The translations under genes were made by a program, and so were the position numbers. The notes beneath the pieces were generated by a model. The model searched no databases. It saw only the letters and a list, made by a program, of their open reading frames with translations, and was not told where the DNA came from. Shown here piece after piece: positions 12,281-23,420 of a stretch of 64,000 bases of DNA. The first letter of the stretch is position 1. Each line of letters begins with the position of its first letter. Source of the stretch: Rhinopomastus cyanomelas (lineage: Eukaryota; Chordata; Aves; Bucerotiformes; Rhinopomastidae); the NCBI GenBank assembly GCA_013400115.1, contig VXBP01004074.1, positions 186,001 to 250,000 of the forward strand, read 5' to 3'.

Positions 12281-12775
12281 CACAGAACATCAGGGATTGG
12301 AAGGGACCTCGAAAGGTCATCCAGTCCAGTCTCCCTGCCACAGCAGGATCCCCTAGATCCAGTCGCACAGGAACATGGCCAGGCGGGTTTTAAACATCTC
12401 CAGTGAAGGAGGCTCTACAACCCACCTGGGCAGCCCTTTCCAGTGCTCTGTCCCCTTCACCATGAAGAAGTTCTCATATTGATATGGAACATCCTCTGTT
12501 CCAGCTGACACTCATTGCCCCTTGTCCTATCAGTGGGTGCCACTGAGCAGAGCCTGGTTCCATCCTCCTGACACCCACTCTTTCCATATTTATCAACATT
12601 CATGGGGTCACCCCTCAGGCTCCTTTTTTCCAAAAGAGATCCAGCTCCCTCAACCTTTTGTCATCAGGGTGATGCTCCATTCCATCATCTCTCTGGCTCT
12701 GCACTGGACTCTCTCAAACAGTTCTATGTCCTTCTGGAATGGAGGGGCCCGGAACTGGACACAATATTTCAGATG
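12281..12775 (-). mobile_element. CR1 LINE fragment (subfamily with a CTAGATCCAGT-type 3' UTR)
   Basis: Begins cacagaacatcagggattgg and continues through the block containing ccccttgtcctatca to acacaatatttcagatg, the reverse of a CR1 3' end plus ORF2 C-terminus. Its 5' end lies about 30 bp from the 3' end of the next antisense CR1, so the two are head-to-tail. Confidence 0.9.
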
Positions 12776-12806
12776 AACTAAGAAAAATCATTGCAGTGAG
12801 ATGAAT

Positions 12807-14790
12807 CACACAGAATCACTCTGGTTGGAAAAGACCCCTGGGATCATCGAGTCCAATCATCCACCCTACCTTACAGTTTCACCCCTAAACCATATCTCTC
12901 AACACCTCATCTAAACCAACTTTAAATACATCCAGGGATGGCAACTCAACCACCTCCCTGGGAAGCCCATTCCAGTGTTTGGCCACCCTTTCTCTGAAAA
13001 AATTCTTCCTAATACCAAATCTAAACCTCCCCTGTTGTAACTTGAACCCATTCCCTCTTGTTCTATCACTAATTGCTTCTGAGAAGAGACTAGCACCAAC
13101 CTCTCCACAATGTCCTTTCAGGTAGCTGTAGAGAGCGATGAGGTCTCCTCTCAGCCTCCTCTTCCTCAAACTTAAGTGCTCCAGCTCTTTCAGTCTTTTC
13201 TTATAAGATTTATTCTCCAGGCCCTTCACCAGCTTCGTTGCCCTCCTCTGCACCTGCTCCAGCACTTCCACATCTCTTTTGTATTGAGGTGCCCAAAACT
13301 GGACCCAGGACTCAAGATGTGGCCTCACCAGTGCCGAACACAGAGGGGTGATAACCTCCCTACTCCTGCTGGCCACACTATTTCTAATACAAGCCAGGAT
13401 GCCATTGGCCTTCTTGGCCACCTGGGCACACTGCTGGCTCATATTCATCTTCCTGTCAGTTAGAACCCCCAGATCTCTCTCTGCCAGAAGGCTCTGCAGC
13501 CACATGTCCCCAGGCCTGTAGCATTGGAGAGGATTGTTGTGGCCCAAGTGCAGGACCTGGCACTTGGCCTTACTGAAGCTCCTGCCATTGACAGTGGCCC
13601 ATCACTCCAGTCTAGCCAAGTCTTTCTGAAGAGCCTCCCTACCTTGTGGCAGATGAACACCCACCTAACTTGGTGTCACTTGCAAACTTACTGATGACAC
13701 ACGCTGTGTCCTTATCGAGATCATCAGTGAAGATGTTAAACAGAGATGGTCCCAGCACCAAGCCCTGAGGCACAGCACTGGTGATGGGCCACCAGCTGGA
13801 TTTAACTCCATTAACCACCACTCTGGGCCCGGCCGTTCAACCAGTGTTTTATTCAGCAGATTGTGTGCTCGTCCAAGCCATGAGCAGCCAGCTCATCAAG
13901 GGAACACTGACAAAGGCTTTTTGAAAGTCCATGTAAACAATATCCACAGCCTTTCCCTTGTCCAGTAGTCAAGTCATCCTGTCATAGAAGGAGATCAGGT
14001 TCGTCAGGCAGGCCCATGTTGACTGGGCTTGATCCCCTGGTTGTCCTGTATGTGAAGTGCAATGGCCCTTGATGTGTTCCATGACCTTCCCTGGTACAAA
14101 GGTCAGACTGACAGGTCTATAGTTTCCCAGATCCTCCTTTCTGCCCTTCTTGTAGATGGGTGTTATGTTTGCCACCTTCCAGTCCATTAGGACCTCCCCG
14201 GCTAGAGGGTTTCGAGTAAATGATGGAAAGTGTCTTGGTGAGCACATCTGCCAACTCCTCCAGCACCCTTGGGTGCAACTCGTCTGGCCCCATAGACCTG
14301 TCTAAGTGATGTAGCAGGTTGCTGACCACTTCCATTGCGACTGTGATGGCCTCACTCTGCTCTCCCTGTCTCCCAGCTTACAAGTCCTGTTGTCTCGGGA
14401 ACAGCTGGTTCCACTGCTAGAGGCAGAGGCACAGTAGGCACTGAGCACCTCAGCCTTTTCTGCATCACCCATTACTAGGTTTCCCTCTGGATCCAAAACA
14501 GGATGGAGATTTTCCCTGGTCCTCCTTTTGTTGTTAATGCATTTATAGACACTTGTTTTCCTTAACAGCTGTAGCCAAGTTGAGCTCCAGCTGTTCTTTG
14601 GCCTTCCTGATTTTCGTTCTGCAGAGTCTGACTACATCCTTAAAGTTTCCATGCGAGGGCTGCCCCCTCTTCCAGAGGTCATAGACTCTTTTTTTGTTCT
14701 TGAGGTGCAGCCAAAGATCCCTACTCAGCCAAGCTGGTCTCCTTCCCCGCCTACTCATCTTTCATCTCATGGGGACAGCCTGCTCGTTGA
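12807..14790 (-). mobile_element. Longest CR1 LINE copy, ~2 kb, with reverse-transcriptase remnants
   Basis: Minus-strand CR1 with its 3' end at 12807 and recognisable coding sequence up to about 14790. Reading upstream on the minus strand there is an intact 220-codon stretch (13547 to 12885) covering the ORF2 C-terminus (ERDLGVLTDRKMNMSQQCAQ...WAPQYKRD...HWNGLPREVV). Next comes an RT core piece at 13821-13639 with AVPQGLVLGPSLFNIF and FASDTKLGG, where the usual FADD catalytic pair is broken (second residue pair S-D). Then come fragments with IYKKGRKEDLGNYRPVSLT (14247-13969), GPDELHPRVLEELAD (14335-14117) and RRPAWLSRDLWLHLKNKKRV (14758-14543). Frameshifts separate the pieces, so it is not autonomous. 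The left (5') limit is fuzzy; the element may reach about 14950. Confidence 0.95.
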
Positions 14791-15067
14791 AGCTCGTTGT
14801 CTCATCGGAAGACGAGCGTTTCCCGGCACAGGGGGGTTTTGCATGGGGACATGGAATAGCCCTGGGTGTCTCAAAAACCAATTGCACGGTCCCGTAATTT
14901 TATCTGGGTTTTTTAAACCAAAGAGAACTCCCCACCTGGAGCTCACCCCTGTTTTAATGTGATTTGAAACCCAGAGTTTGTGTTTATGAAGAGAAGAACA
15001 GTATTCATTTTCTTATCGTTCATCTGCAGGACGCAACCAGAAAATTTGGAGAGGCCATTTGTTTTTC
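14791..15067. other. Sequence between the CR1 copy and an A-rich block
   Basis: Possibly a further degraded 5' part of the adjacent antisense CR1; I cannot align it with confidence. No gene seen. Confidence 0.4.
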
Positions 15068-15380
15068 AAGAAAATAAAACAAAAAGATAAAATAAACCAG
15101 AACAAAATACAATAAAAATAAAACTAAGTGAACTACAACAAACCAAACAAAAATAAAAAATTTTAAAAATAGAAGTGAAATAAAATAAACCAAAATAAAA
15201 CAGAACAAAATAAAGTAAAAAAACTCTAAATAAAATAAAACAAACTAAAAATAAACCAGAACAAAATAAATAAACCAAAGCAAAATAAAACAAAATAAAG
15301 TAAAAATAAAATAAAATTAAACTAAAACAAAATACAATAAAATAAAACAATACAATAAAGAAAACCATTTAAACCAAAAT
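15068..15380. repeat. A-rich low-complexity block, (AAAATAAAAC)-like
   Basis: About 310 bp made almost entirely of A-runs separated by single T, C or G bases (aaaataaaac, aaataaacc and similar words). The Phe/Leu/Tyr-rich open frames on the minus strand across it are compositional artefacts. Confidence 0.9.
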
Positions 15381-16794
15381 CAGACTGGATCATTGGCAGT
15401 GTAGTGGGCAAGACTGATGTATAAATTACAGCATCTTTTTTTTCCCACCTCAGTTCGCAGTATCTTCAGTCTTTGTTTGCATGAGATGCTTTTGTTCACT
15501 AGTAATTGTGGTTCCCAAGCAAGTGTGTACAAATAAAACTGCTGATCATCACTTCTGTGGGAGTTTGGGCTGCCTTTCTGAAATTTCACCCCAAAGTTGA
15601 CTTCGTGAAGCCTGGAGGCAGCAGAGATCACAGCAGATCAGCCACAGGGCTCACTCAGATCCACACCTTTCTGTTGGGTGTTTTCTAAGTCCTCAGAGAG
15701 CTGCTGGGGCAGCTAAATGGCTGCATTAATTGCCACAGGGTGACTATGATCCCACCTGCTTTGGCAAAGGCAACCTGGGCTGCTTGGCCAGAACCCCCAG
15801 GTAAGCCCCGGGGAGCTGTGCAAAAGCAAAGACAAGCCAGTGAGAGGCCCAGACCAGCAGAGCTCCTGCCACTTGTGGAGGGGTTGTCCTCTAAGTGATG
15901 TTTTCTCCAACTGCAGCTGTTCTTATCACCTTCCCAAAGTGCTGCTAACCCCGGAGAACTGGGATCTGACTTGGGTGAGCAGTTGGCAGCAACTTTGGAA
16001 CCATGGAGTTACCTGCTGGTCTTTTGTCTGCTTCTGCCAGAGCAGAAGGAAACGAGGCTGATCTGATGGGAAGTGAGTTAATGCGGTCTCCTTCCCAAGG
16101 GACCTGCGACATTCACTGCCAGGGTGACAGTGTCAGACACCAGCTGCCTCTTCCAGTGTTCATTACTGGTCCTTGAGTCAGTGCCCAACACTCAGTGCCC
16201 TCAGGAGATACTGCATGATCTGATGAGAGGGGGGAAAATTCCAAAACCAATTTTAAACACAGTAAGAGCGAGAAAAAGCCACCCCACCTCTGCAATGGAT
16301 GTGTGCTTAGAGGTGTTGGAGATCTTATTCTCACCCAACAAGGCTGGCAAAAATCACCATAGCTGTCTTTGCCACAGCAGAGGCGGTGATTCACATGCTG
16401 GGAATGAATTTCCCTTTCATCAGAGGGATCAAACCCCTCCCTGCAGCCAAGGGCTCAGCTGGGAGGAAAAATTCAGCAGGTTCTATGGCTGTTTGCTGGG
16501 AGGCTTTTAATGTCAGGTGAAGGGTTCAGCCCATGTGGCTGGATGTTGCAGCAGATGCAACAAAGAGCCTGACTCTGCCATTCAGCAACATGTGATGCAC
16601 TTGATGGAGTTACTGGTGAGTATTGGGGTTACTGGTGAGTATTTTGGTTACTGCAGATTTCTTGTTTTTGAAAGGAGCTGGGGTTTTGAAAGGCTTTGTG
16701 CACACACTGAGGCTTCCAGCTTTAATGAAAACTAAATCACCCTTGCTGTCCCTCAGATGCAGAGGCAGAGCTGCTCATGGCGGGGGGGGGGTGG
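15381..16794. other. Intergenic, nothing recognised
   Basis: Unique-looking sequence. One small imperfect tandem duplication of a ~20-bp unit (ttactggtgagtatt...) lies at about 16608-16650. No coding exon or CR1 seen. Confidence 0.45.
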
Positions 16795-17010
16795 TCTGCA
16801 GCACTCACAGGGGGTCTGCAGCACTCACAGGGGTATGCAGTGCTAACAAGGGGTTTACAACACTCACAGGGATCTGCAGCACTCACAGGGGGTCTGCAGC
16901 ACTCACAGGGGTATGCAGTGCTAACAAGGGGTTTACAACACTCACAGGGATCTGCAGCACTCACAGGGGGTCTGCAGCACTCACAGGGATCTGCAGCGCT
17001 CTCGGGAGTC
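16795..17010. repeat. Minisatellite, 19/20-bp units with a 78-bp higher-order period
   Basis: About eleven units of the type tctgcagcactcacagggg. Three variants (A tctgcagcactcacaggggg, B tatgcagtgctaacaagggg, C tttacaacactcacaggga) are ordered A-A-B-C, A-A-B-C, A-A plus a decayed unit. Variant B recurs at 16834 and 16912, exactly 78 bp apart. Because 78 is divisible by three, open frames run through it. These are not evidence for a gene. Confidence 0.95.
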
Positions 17011-17277
17011 CGCAGTGCTTATTCCCTACACACCTCTCACGAGCCAGGTACCTGGGCACATGCCAGTTGTTTCTGGGCTATTTCATCCTGCAGGATTTTA
17101 TCCACCATTCCTTGTCTCGCTCCTCTATTCAAGCACTTAATGAAACTCAGTGCCCATAACAGGGACATTTCCTAACCCATATAAAACACCCTACAACAAT
17201 CCCTATCAAACTTCATTAAAGCTTCAACATTCCCTGTGACATCTCAAGAAAACCTTGTCTTTTTAACACGGTTCATG

Positions 17278-17895
17278 TGCCTTTGTGGCCAAGAAGGCCA
17301 GCGGCATCCTGGGGTGGATTAGAGGGGAGGAGGTGGTTAGCAGATAGAGAGAGGCTCTCCTCCTGCTCTGCTCTGCCCTGCTGAGACCACATCTGGGCTC
17401 TTGTGTCCAGTTCTGGGTGCCTCCGTTCCAGAAGGACACAGAACTGCTTGAGAGTGTCCACCACAGAGATGATGGAGTGGAGCATCTCCCTGATGAGGAA
17501 AGGCTGAGGGAGCTTAGTCTCTATTGCTTGGAAGAAAGGAGAGTGAGGGGTCACCCCATGAATGTTGATAGATTTGGAAAGGGCAGGTGAGGATGGAGCC
17601 AGACTCTGCTCAGTGGCACCCAATGACAGAACAAGGGGCAACAGGTGTCTGCTGGAACAGAGGAGGTTCTACATAAATATGAGAAGAAACTTCTTCCCAG
17701 TGAGGGTGACAGAGCACTGGAACGGGCTGCCAAGTGGGTTGTGAAGTCTCTTTCTCTGGAGATGTTTAAAACCCACCTGGACATGTTCCTATGGAACTGG
17801 ATCTAGGGGATCCTGCTGTGGCAGGGGGATGATCTTCCAAGGTCTCTTCCAATCTCTAATGTTCTGTGACTCTGTGTTCTGTGTGATTCTGTGAT
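17278..17895 (+). mobile_element. CR1 LINE fragment, sense
   Basis: Runs from gtgcctttgtggccaagaag (ORF2 C-terminal region) to a 3' tail of ttctgtgactctgtg-like repeats. It contains the 3' UTR block with ggatcctgctgtggcagggg. 5'-truncated and frameshifted. Confidence 0.93.
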
Positions 17896-20548
17896 GTGCT
17901 TCTCCTGTGAGCGTCTGAGACACTGGTTAGGTGTGATTTCAGGAAAAATCCACCAGAAAAGGTTATAAAAACGACCAGCAACAAAGTGCAAAGGGGAAGA
18001 GCACAGGCCAGTGGTAGTCCAAAACTCCATGGATCAGCTTCTGCTCTTGTGAGATAGATCGTTTAGCATTCTCATGCCTAATTGACTGTAACCTCATTAA
18101 AAGTTTGGTGAGGAATTTCCGTGCTCTATAAATCACATGGAAAACTATTACCCTTAATAGAAGTATGATGAGGCTTCAATAATTAATATCAACTCAACTT
18201 GTCTCCAAAACATGACTTTGAAATCAGATTGCTGTGGCCACAGCCATTCCTATCCAACAAGCAGCTGGTTTTCCAGCCAGCCTGAGCGGCTTCGATGGGG
18301 CTGTGCTGGGGAAACTGGAGGGTCCTGATCACAGAGACTGGGGAGGAGAGGGCTTTTATTGCTGCTTCTGCAGAGGGTTGACAGAAAACACCAGCAATGA
18401 GAGCAGAGTGCCAGCATCTCCTCTTAATTTGTCTTGTTGAAAGGTGCTGCCCTCTCACAGGGTGAAACAGTGTAGTAAGGGCTCTTCATGCTCTTTCCAG
18501 CCCCCTTTTTCCTGGTGTAGGGTGGGCTGGGGCAGGGCTGTCTGCTGGCCCTGGGACACTGCAGGATGCAGCAGGCTGAGCACCCAGGGTGAAGCTCCTG
18601 AACTGGCCCATCCTCAGCTTTTATCAGCTCCGTTTAGACCCAAGTGAGCACAAAGGGTGTTTGATTTTAAATAAAGACCCCCAGCTTCAGCTCACACGTG
18701 CACCCTTGGTACCCCGTGAGTCAGAGCCCCTTGGGAAGTCTATGAAAAGGATCTGAACTTGGGTTTTTTTAAGCTCCCGCAGAGCATGTGGGTGCGGAGA
18801 TAAAAATACTGTCGCACCTCTCCTTGCGCTTCCTCCCAGGCAGCGGCTCCAGGCAGAGGGATGTGCAGGAGAAACAGAAGCGGAGCTTCAGCTTCAACAG
18901 CCCACAGGACTTAATGCCGTTAACTCAGTCACTGTGCGATGGGGATGTGCAAAACCCACCCAGACTTGGGGAGAGTGGCTGCTGTTCCTTGCTGCCATGG
19001 GTTTCCCTCTTCTCCTGTTTGCAGTGTTTGAAAGCTAAAAGAGAGTGCTGAGGCTGCTGCTGGGATGAAGAGCAGTTGTTGTGCAGGATGGAGCAGGACC
19101 TTGTCTGTCCCACAGATGCATCCCATCTGCCCAGGAGCTATCATGGATCCCAGCTCCAGGCTGCTGATGCCAGTTCTGCTCTCCAGTGTCAAATCTGTCC
19201 CACAGACCCCTCCCATGGGATGAGAAAATCTCTGAAGTGTCTCTAGCAAGTGGTTCCCAACCCTTGGAAGCTGCTCAGGAGCAGCAGGTTCTTCCCAGGG
19301 TTGTGCTGGGGCTGCTGTTCTTCTCTGCTGTGTTCCAGCATCTCCCTGAGCCTCCTCCCGGCCCTGCTGCCCACGAAATGACAAAAAATAGCAAATGCCA
19401 AGGCAGCTGGCACAGAGCATCCGTCACCTCCCACACAAGGCTCAGCAGCTGCAGCATCTCCTCGCCAGTTCATGGCATCTACCTGCTCCCTCTCCTCTTT
19501 CCTTGGGAAACTCTGTGATCCCTGGCTGATGCAGACATTCCTTTCCTGCTCCCGAAACGCTTCTCACAACGTCGTGTACATGCAAAGGTGACTGATGGCT
19601 GGTGCCCATTGCCAGACCAGAGCCACCTGTGGGCTCCTCCTAGGCTGATGGCTTGTCCCTTGTAATTCCCTGGAGAGTGAATTAGGGAGAGTGGGAGAGG
19701 AAGGCAAACCCGAGGTTTCCCCTGAGTTCATGGCTCAGCTTGACAGCACCAGGCTTTTTATTGTATAATGTCCTCAGTGTCTTCAAAGTGACTTCTGCTA
19801 GAAGGGAAAACACCTGGGAGAAGGTTCCCTGCAGATTTCAGCTGTGGGAATTAAACACTTATAGCTGAAAGGAGACTGGCCCTCAGCATCCCACTGCACT
19901 GCTGCCAGCCCAGAGAAAGCTGCTGCAAGGAACTCCTTCTGGTCTGGGCATTAGTGGGGCTTAAATCCCTCATCACTAATAAGACTTGACCTTAGGTCAC
20001 CCTGAAAGGTGCCTACTCATGTGTCCCTGGGGTTTCACCAGTTTCAAATACGGTATGAAAAGCTGCTTCACCAGCACAAGGGTTAGCAGAGCTGCTTCAC
20101 CCAGCAAGGACTGGCACAGCTGAAGAACATGATGGGCAAGATCCCACCCAGCTTCATTCCCCCCACATAGGGGAAGAGTGCAAAGTGAAGAGGTGGAAGT
20201 GCTGTTGCTTTTGAAGGGCTGAGATGGCACCAGAGGATGTCACATCAAATACCAGAACAGATGCCAACCTCAGCCAGCTGTTACAGGGTTTGGCCAAGTC
20301 CTGCCCTGAGTTTTGGAGGCTGTTGAGAAGATGCAAAGTGCTAATTGAGCTGCCTGGGACAGCCACACTGAGCTCCTGGCCAGCAGAAGGGGTTTCTACT
20401 CCACCTTCCCCATCTTTTGCCATTAGCAGGGAGAGAGGTGTTACGGGGAAGGAATCCTCGGTGGAGATGCTGATCAGGTAGGAGAGCTGGGCTGTGCTGC
20501 TGGGGTTGTGGGAGGCATCCCTGGTGCTCTTGTGTAGCCCAGCCCTGG
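17896..20548. other. Intergenic, nothing recognised
   Basis: Unique-looking sequence without CR1, simple repeats or recognisable exons. Only short open frames. Confidence 0.45.
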
Positions 20549-21044
20549 CATGCACCTTGAGTACTGGGGGCGGTTTGGGCACTGTGGTGTAGGAAGGACA
20601 TGGAGGTGCAGGAGAAGGGGGCAGAGAACAACTGGGCTTGTTAGGGGTCTGGAGAACAGGTCTGATGGTGAGAGGCTGAGGGAGCTAGGGCTGTTCAGCC
20701 TGGAGAAGAGGAGGCTGAGGGGAGACCTCACTGCTCTCTACAACTACCAGAAGGGAGGTTTTAGTGAGGTTGGGGGTGGCCTCTTCTCCCTAGAGACTGG
20801 TGATGGCACAAGAGGAAATGGGGTCAGGTTGTGCCAGGGGACGTTCATGTGGGATCTTAGGAAAAACTTCTTCCCAGCAAGAGTGGGGAGGCCTTGGAAC
20901 AGGCTGCCCAGGGCAGGGGGTGGAGGCACCATCCCTGGAGGGGTTCAAGCCAGGGTGTTTCAAGAGATGGGTTAGTGGTTGTGGGTTATAGGGTGGATGG
21001 CTGGACTTTATGATCTTGAAGGTCTTTTCCAATCTTGGTGGTTC
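20549..21044 (+). mobile_element. CR1 LINE fragment, sense
   Basis: An open frame from 20550 to 20975 reads the CR1 ORF2 C-terminus (ENRSDGERLRELGLFSLEKR, ALYNYQKG, WDLRKNFFPARVG) although its first part is shifted. The 3' end is at tgatcttgaaggtcttttcc. Confidence 0.93.
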
Positions 21045-23065
21045 CACTGGCAGGAAATGCCCCTGGTGTGAGCACTGGCATTGAGCAGGTGCTTCACCAT
21101 GGCAGGAGTTGCTGTGTGGAAGACCCACCCCAGTGTTTCAGCCGAAGTACAATTTGCATGGAAGCAAAGGTGGGGGGTAGGGGAGAGAGCAAAGCCCCAG
21201 CCGAGTGTTTCTGATTGATTGTGTGTGTTGGCTGCTGGAGCCTCTCACACTGTGATGGGTAATTATGTCACTGGCTGCATGTGCTGCAGCCTTTACTCCC
21301 TTGATATTCAAATCCTCCCGCACGCTGCCCAGATGGCCAAGGCGGCAGATTGGCTGTCTGGAGAAAAATGAAGGTTTGCTTTGTTTTAACAACACAGAGG
21401 AAAGAGAAATGAGGCAGCCAGTATTAAAATAATGGGCCCTGTCACAACATGATGAACATCCAGGTTCAACTTCCCTCTCGGTGCTTTTTTGCTTTGGTGG
21501 TAACTCCCTGCTGATTAGCTCCCAGAGAAGCTGCCGCCACCTCCTCCTCCTCTTCTTCCTCCCTGGGGCTGTGGAGCACTAAGGGCATAATTTCTTTGAC
21601 CTCCCTTTTCCAGTGTTGAATCCATCCGGAGGACCAGATCCCCACTCTCTCCTTGCTGTCCATCACCTGATGGATTTGCTGCCTTCACTTCTTCCTCAAA
21701 TGCTAATGACAGACAGGAGATGCCTTTAGGGTTTTCTAAAGCTCCAGCTGCAAGGAAGGAGACACTGGAAGACAGATCTCTGCAACACCAGCCAGTTCTT
21801 CCTTAGGGGGCTGAAAAAGGAGCCCAGGAAAACCTGCTGAATTTGCTATAACTGAAGTATCACTGTAATTTTGTGTGAGGGGACACTTGCACAGGTCTTG
21901 TCCCTCAAACACAAATGACCAGTATGCTCTGGCTGCTCGCTGGCGTCCTACTGGGAGGCAGCTTTCCAGATCTCACAGGTCATCACTGTATTAGACTCCA
22001 CTGTGTTCTAGATGGAGAACTAAGAACTTATACCTCTGCATCAGCTTCTATTGTTTCTACAGCTCAAACCAGCTGAACAAGCCAGAGCACAAGGCTCCAT
22101 CAGCCTCAACCGAGACACTCAGTCTACACCTCCTCCGCATCTCGGATCTGACTTTATTTGAATTATTCTAATTAAGGTGGTTGTGTGTTGCTAACTGAGG
22201 ACACCCTGGGCAAACATACAGCCCCGTGTAGCCAGAGCACTGGGACTCAGTGACCCAGTACTTACTGGGGATGTGAATTTATTAGATTTGTAATTAATAA
22301 ATTGCTTTTTTTTCCCCTGCTGGGAAATCACAGCGGTGCCTTCTCTGGCAGCCACCCTGCTCTGCTGCTGTCCCTGGTGGGTTCTGTGCTGCAGCTGGAG
22401 GAGTGACCCTGGCACAAGCAAAGCACAGAACAAGCTCTCGCTGCAGGAATTGCAAATCTGAGCTGCAGGTGCTGCAATGGTGGCCAAGGGCTGCCCCTGG
22501 CCCTGGGCTGGCAGCTCATGTAGGAGTCAGTGCATGATGTGTGTGTGACTCTTTCCTTGTCCTTCCTTCTGTATCCAAGGAAATGCCCCATTGCTGGACA
22601 TCTTGATGGAGCTGTGTGCATTGTTCTTGGCTCCGCTGCTAATTTTGTGTGTTTTGGCTGAATCACTCAATCTGGCCGTGGTTCCCAGAGCCCGCAGCAG
22701 CTGCCCCTGTGTTTTTCTCTCCTTTAGACCTGGCTTGCTAAATGCCCTGGTCCCAGTCCTGCCAAGCTGGCTTTCTCCAGCCGCTGGGCTTTTGCCCTCC
22801 GGTTGTCTCCATTGTCTACTGTGTCCTTAGCTTTGGATGGACTGAGGTTTCCAGTCTCCAACTCACGGGGCTGCAGCCCACCCAGCGCTGCTGCCCTGGC
22901 CAGTTCCATCCCAGAGGGGACTGTGTTTCTCCAAGGTTGGGGGGGGGAGGGGACAGAAGGGCTGAGGAGTGCATGGGAGGGAGGATGCACAGAGGAGCAC
23001 AGGCAGTGCTGACTCCCAGTCCTGTCCCAGTGCTGAACTGGAGCCACCAGCCACAGCTGAGGAAC
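21045..23065. other. Intergenic, nothing recognised
   Basis: No CR1, RNA gene or exon identified. Becomes GC-richer toward the right, approaching the CpG-rich block at 23.2 kb. Confidence 0.45.
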
Positions 23066-23222
23066 TAGGGGCAGATGGAGGAAGAATGGAGAGAAGGGGA
23101 CGAGGAGAAGAAATGGTGTAACAGAAGGACAGTGGGGGAATAAAGGGAAAGGACGAAAGGGGAGGGAAGGAGGTGAGGATGGAGAAAGGGAAGGAGGGAT
23201 GAAGGGAGGGAGGGGAGAGGTG
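23066..23222. repeat. Purine-rich tract next to the CpG block
   Basis: About 155 bp of mostly G and A (gaggaagaatggagagaagg and similar) lying immediately upstream of the CpG-rich block. Low-complexity; such tracts are common at vertebrate promoters. Confidence 0.7.
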
Positions 23223-23224
23223 GG

Positions 23225-23420
23225 CTGTCCCCGCCGCTGCCATGTGATGCCCTCTCCGATCCTCTCCTCTCTCTCCTGCCTCTTCTCTCCTCCCCGGGCT
23301 CTCCCGGCCCTCCCCGGCGCGGAGCATCCCCGGGGCCATCGGAGCTACGCCCGGGGCCGGTGAGTGCGGGGGGTGTCGGGGCGGCTGCGGCCCTTCTCAT
23401 GGCCGGGATGAAGGGTGGTG
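23225..23420 (+). promoter_or_regulatory. CpG-rich promoter-like block with candidate noncoding first exon (splice donor at 23359/23360), possibly CACNG5
   Basis: About seventeen CpG dinucleotides in under 200 bp, against a CpG-poor background, with C/T-rich then GC-rich sequence. It ends in a consensus donor, GCCG followed by gtgagtgcgg, with GT at 23360-23361. CpG richness continues at lower density to about 23960. No matching coding exon is present here, so if transcribed on the + strand it would be a 5' UTR exon. The next downstream gene on this strand is CACNG5, whose human counterpart has distant upstream noncoding sequence. Assignment to CACNG5 is inference; an lncRNA promoter is the main alternative. 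Confidence 0.5.

Noticed and set aside
15020..15368. Phe/Leu/Tyr-rich minus-strand frames as hydrophobic proteins
   Set aside because: They are translations of the A-rich low-complexity block.
16795..17010. Regular short repeats as a CRISPR array
   Set aside because: Units are contiguous with no unique spacers, and the genome is a vertebrate.
16623..17175. 178- and 132-codon repeat-rich open frames
   Set aside because: They only follow the minisatellite, whose 78-bp period preserves frame.
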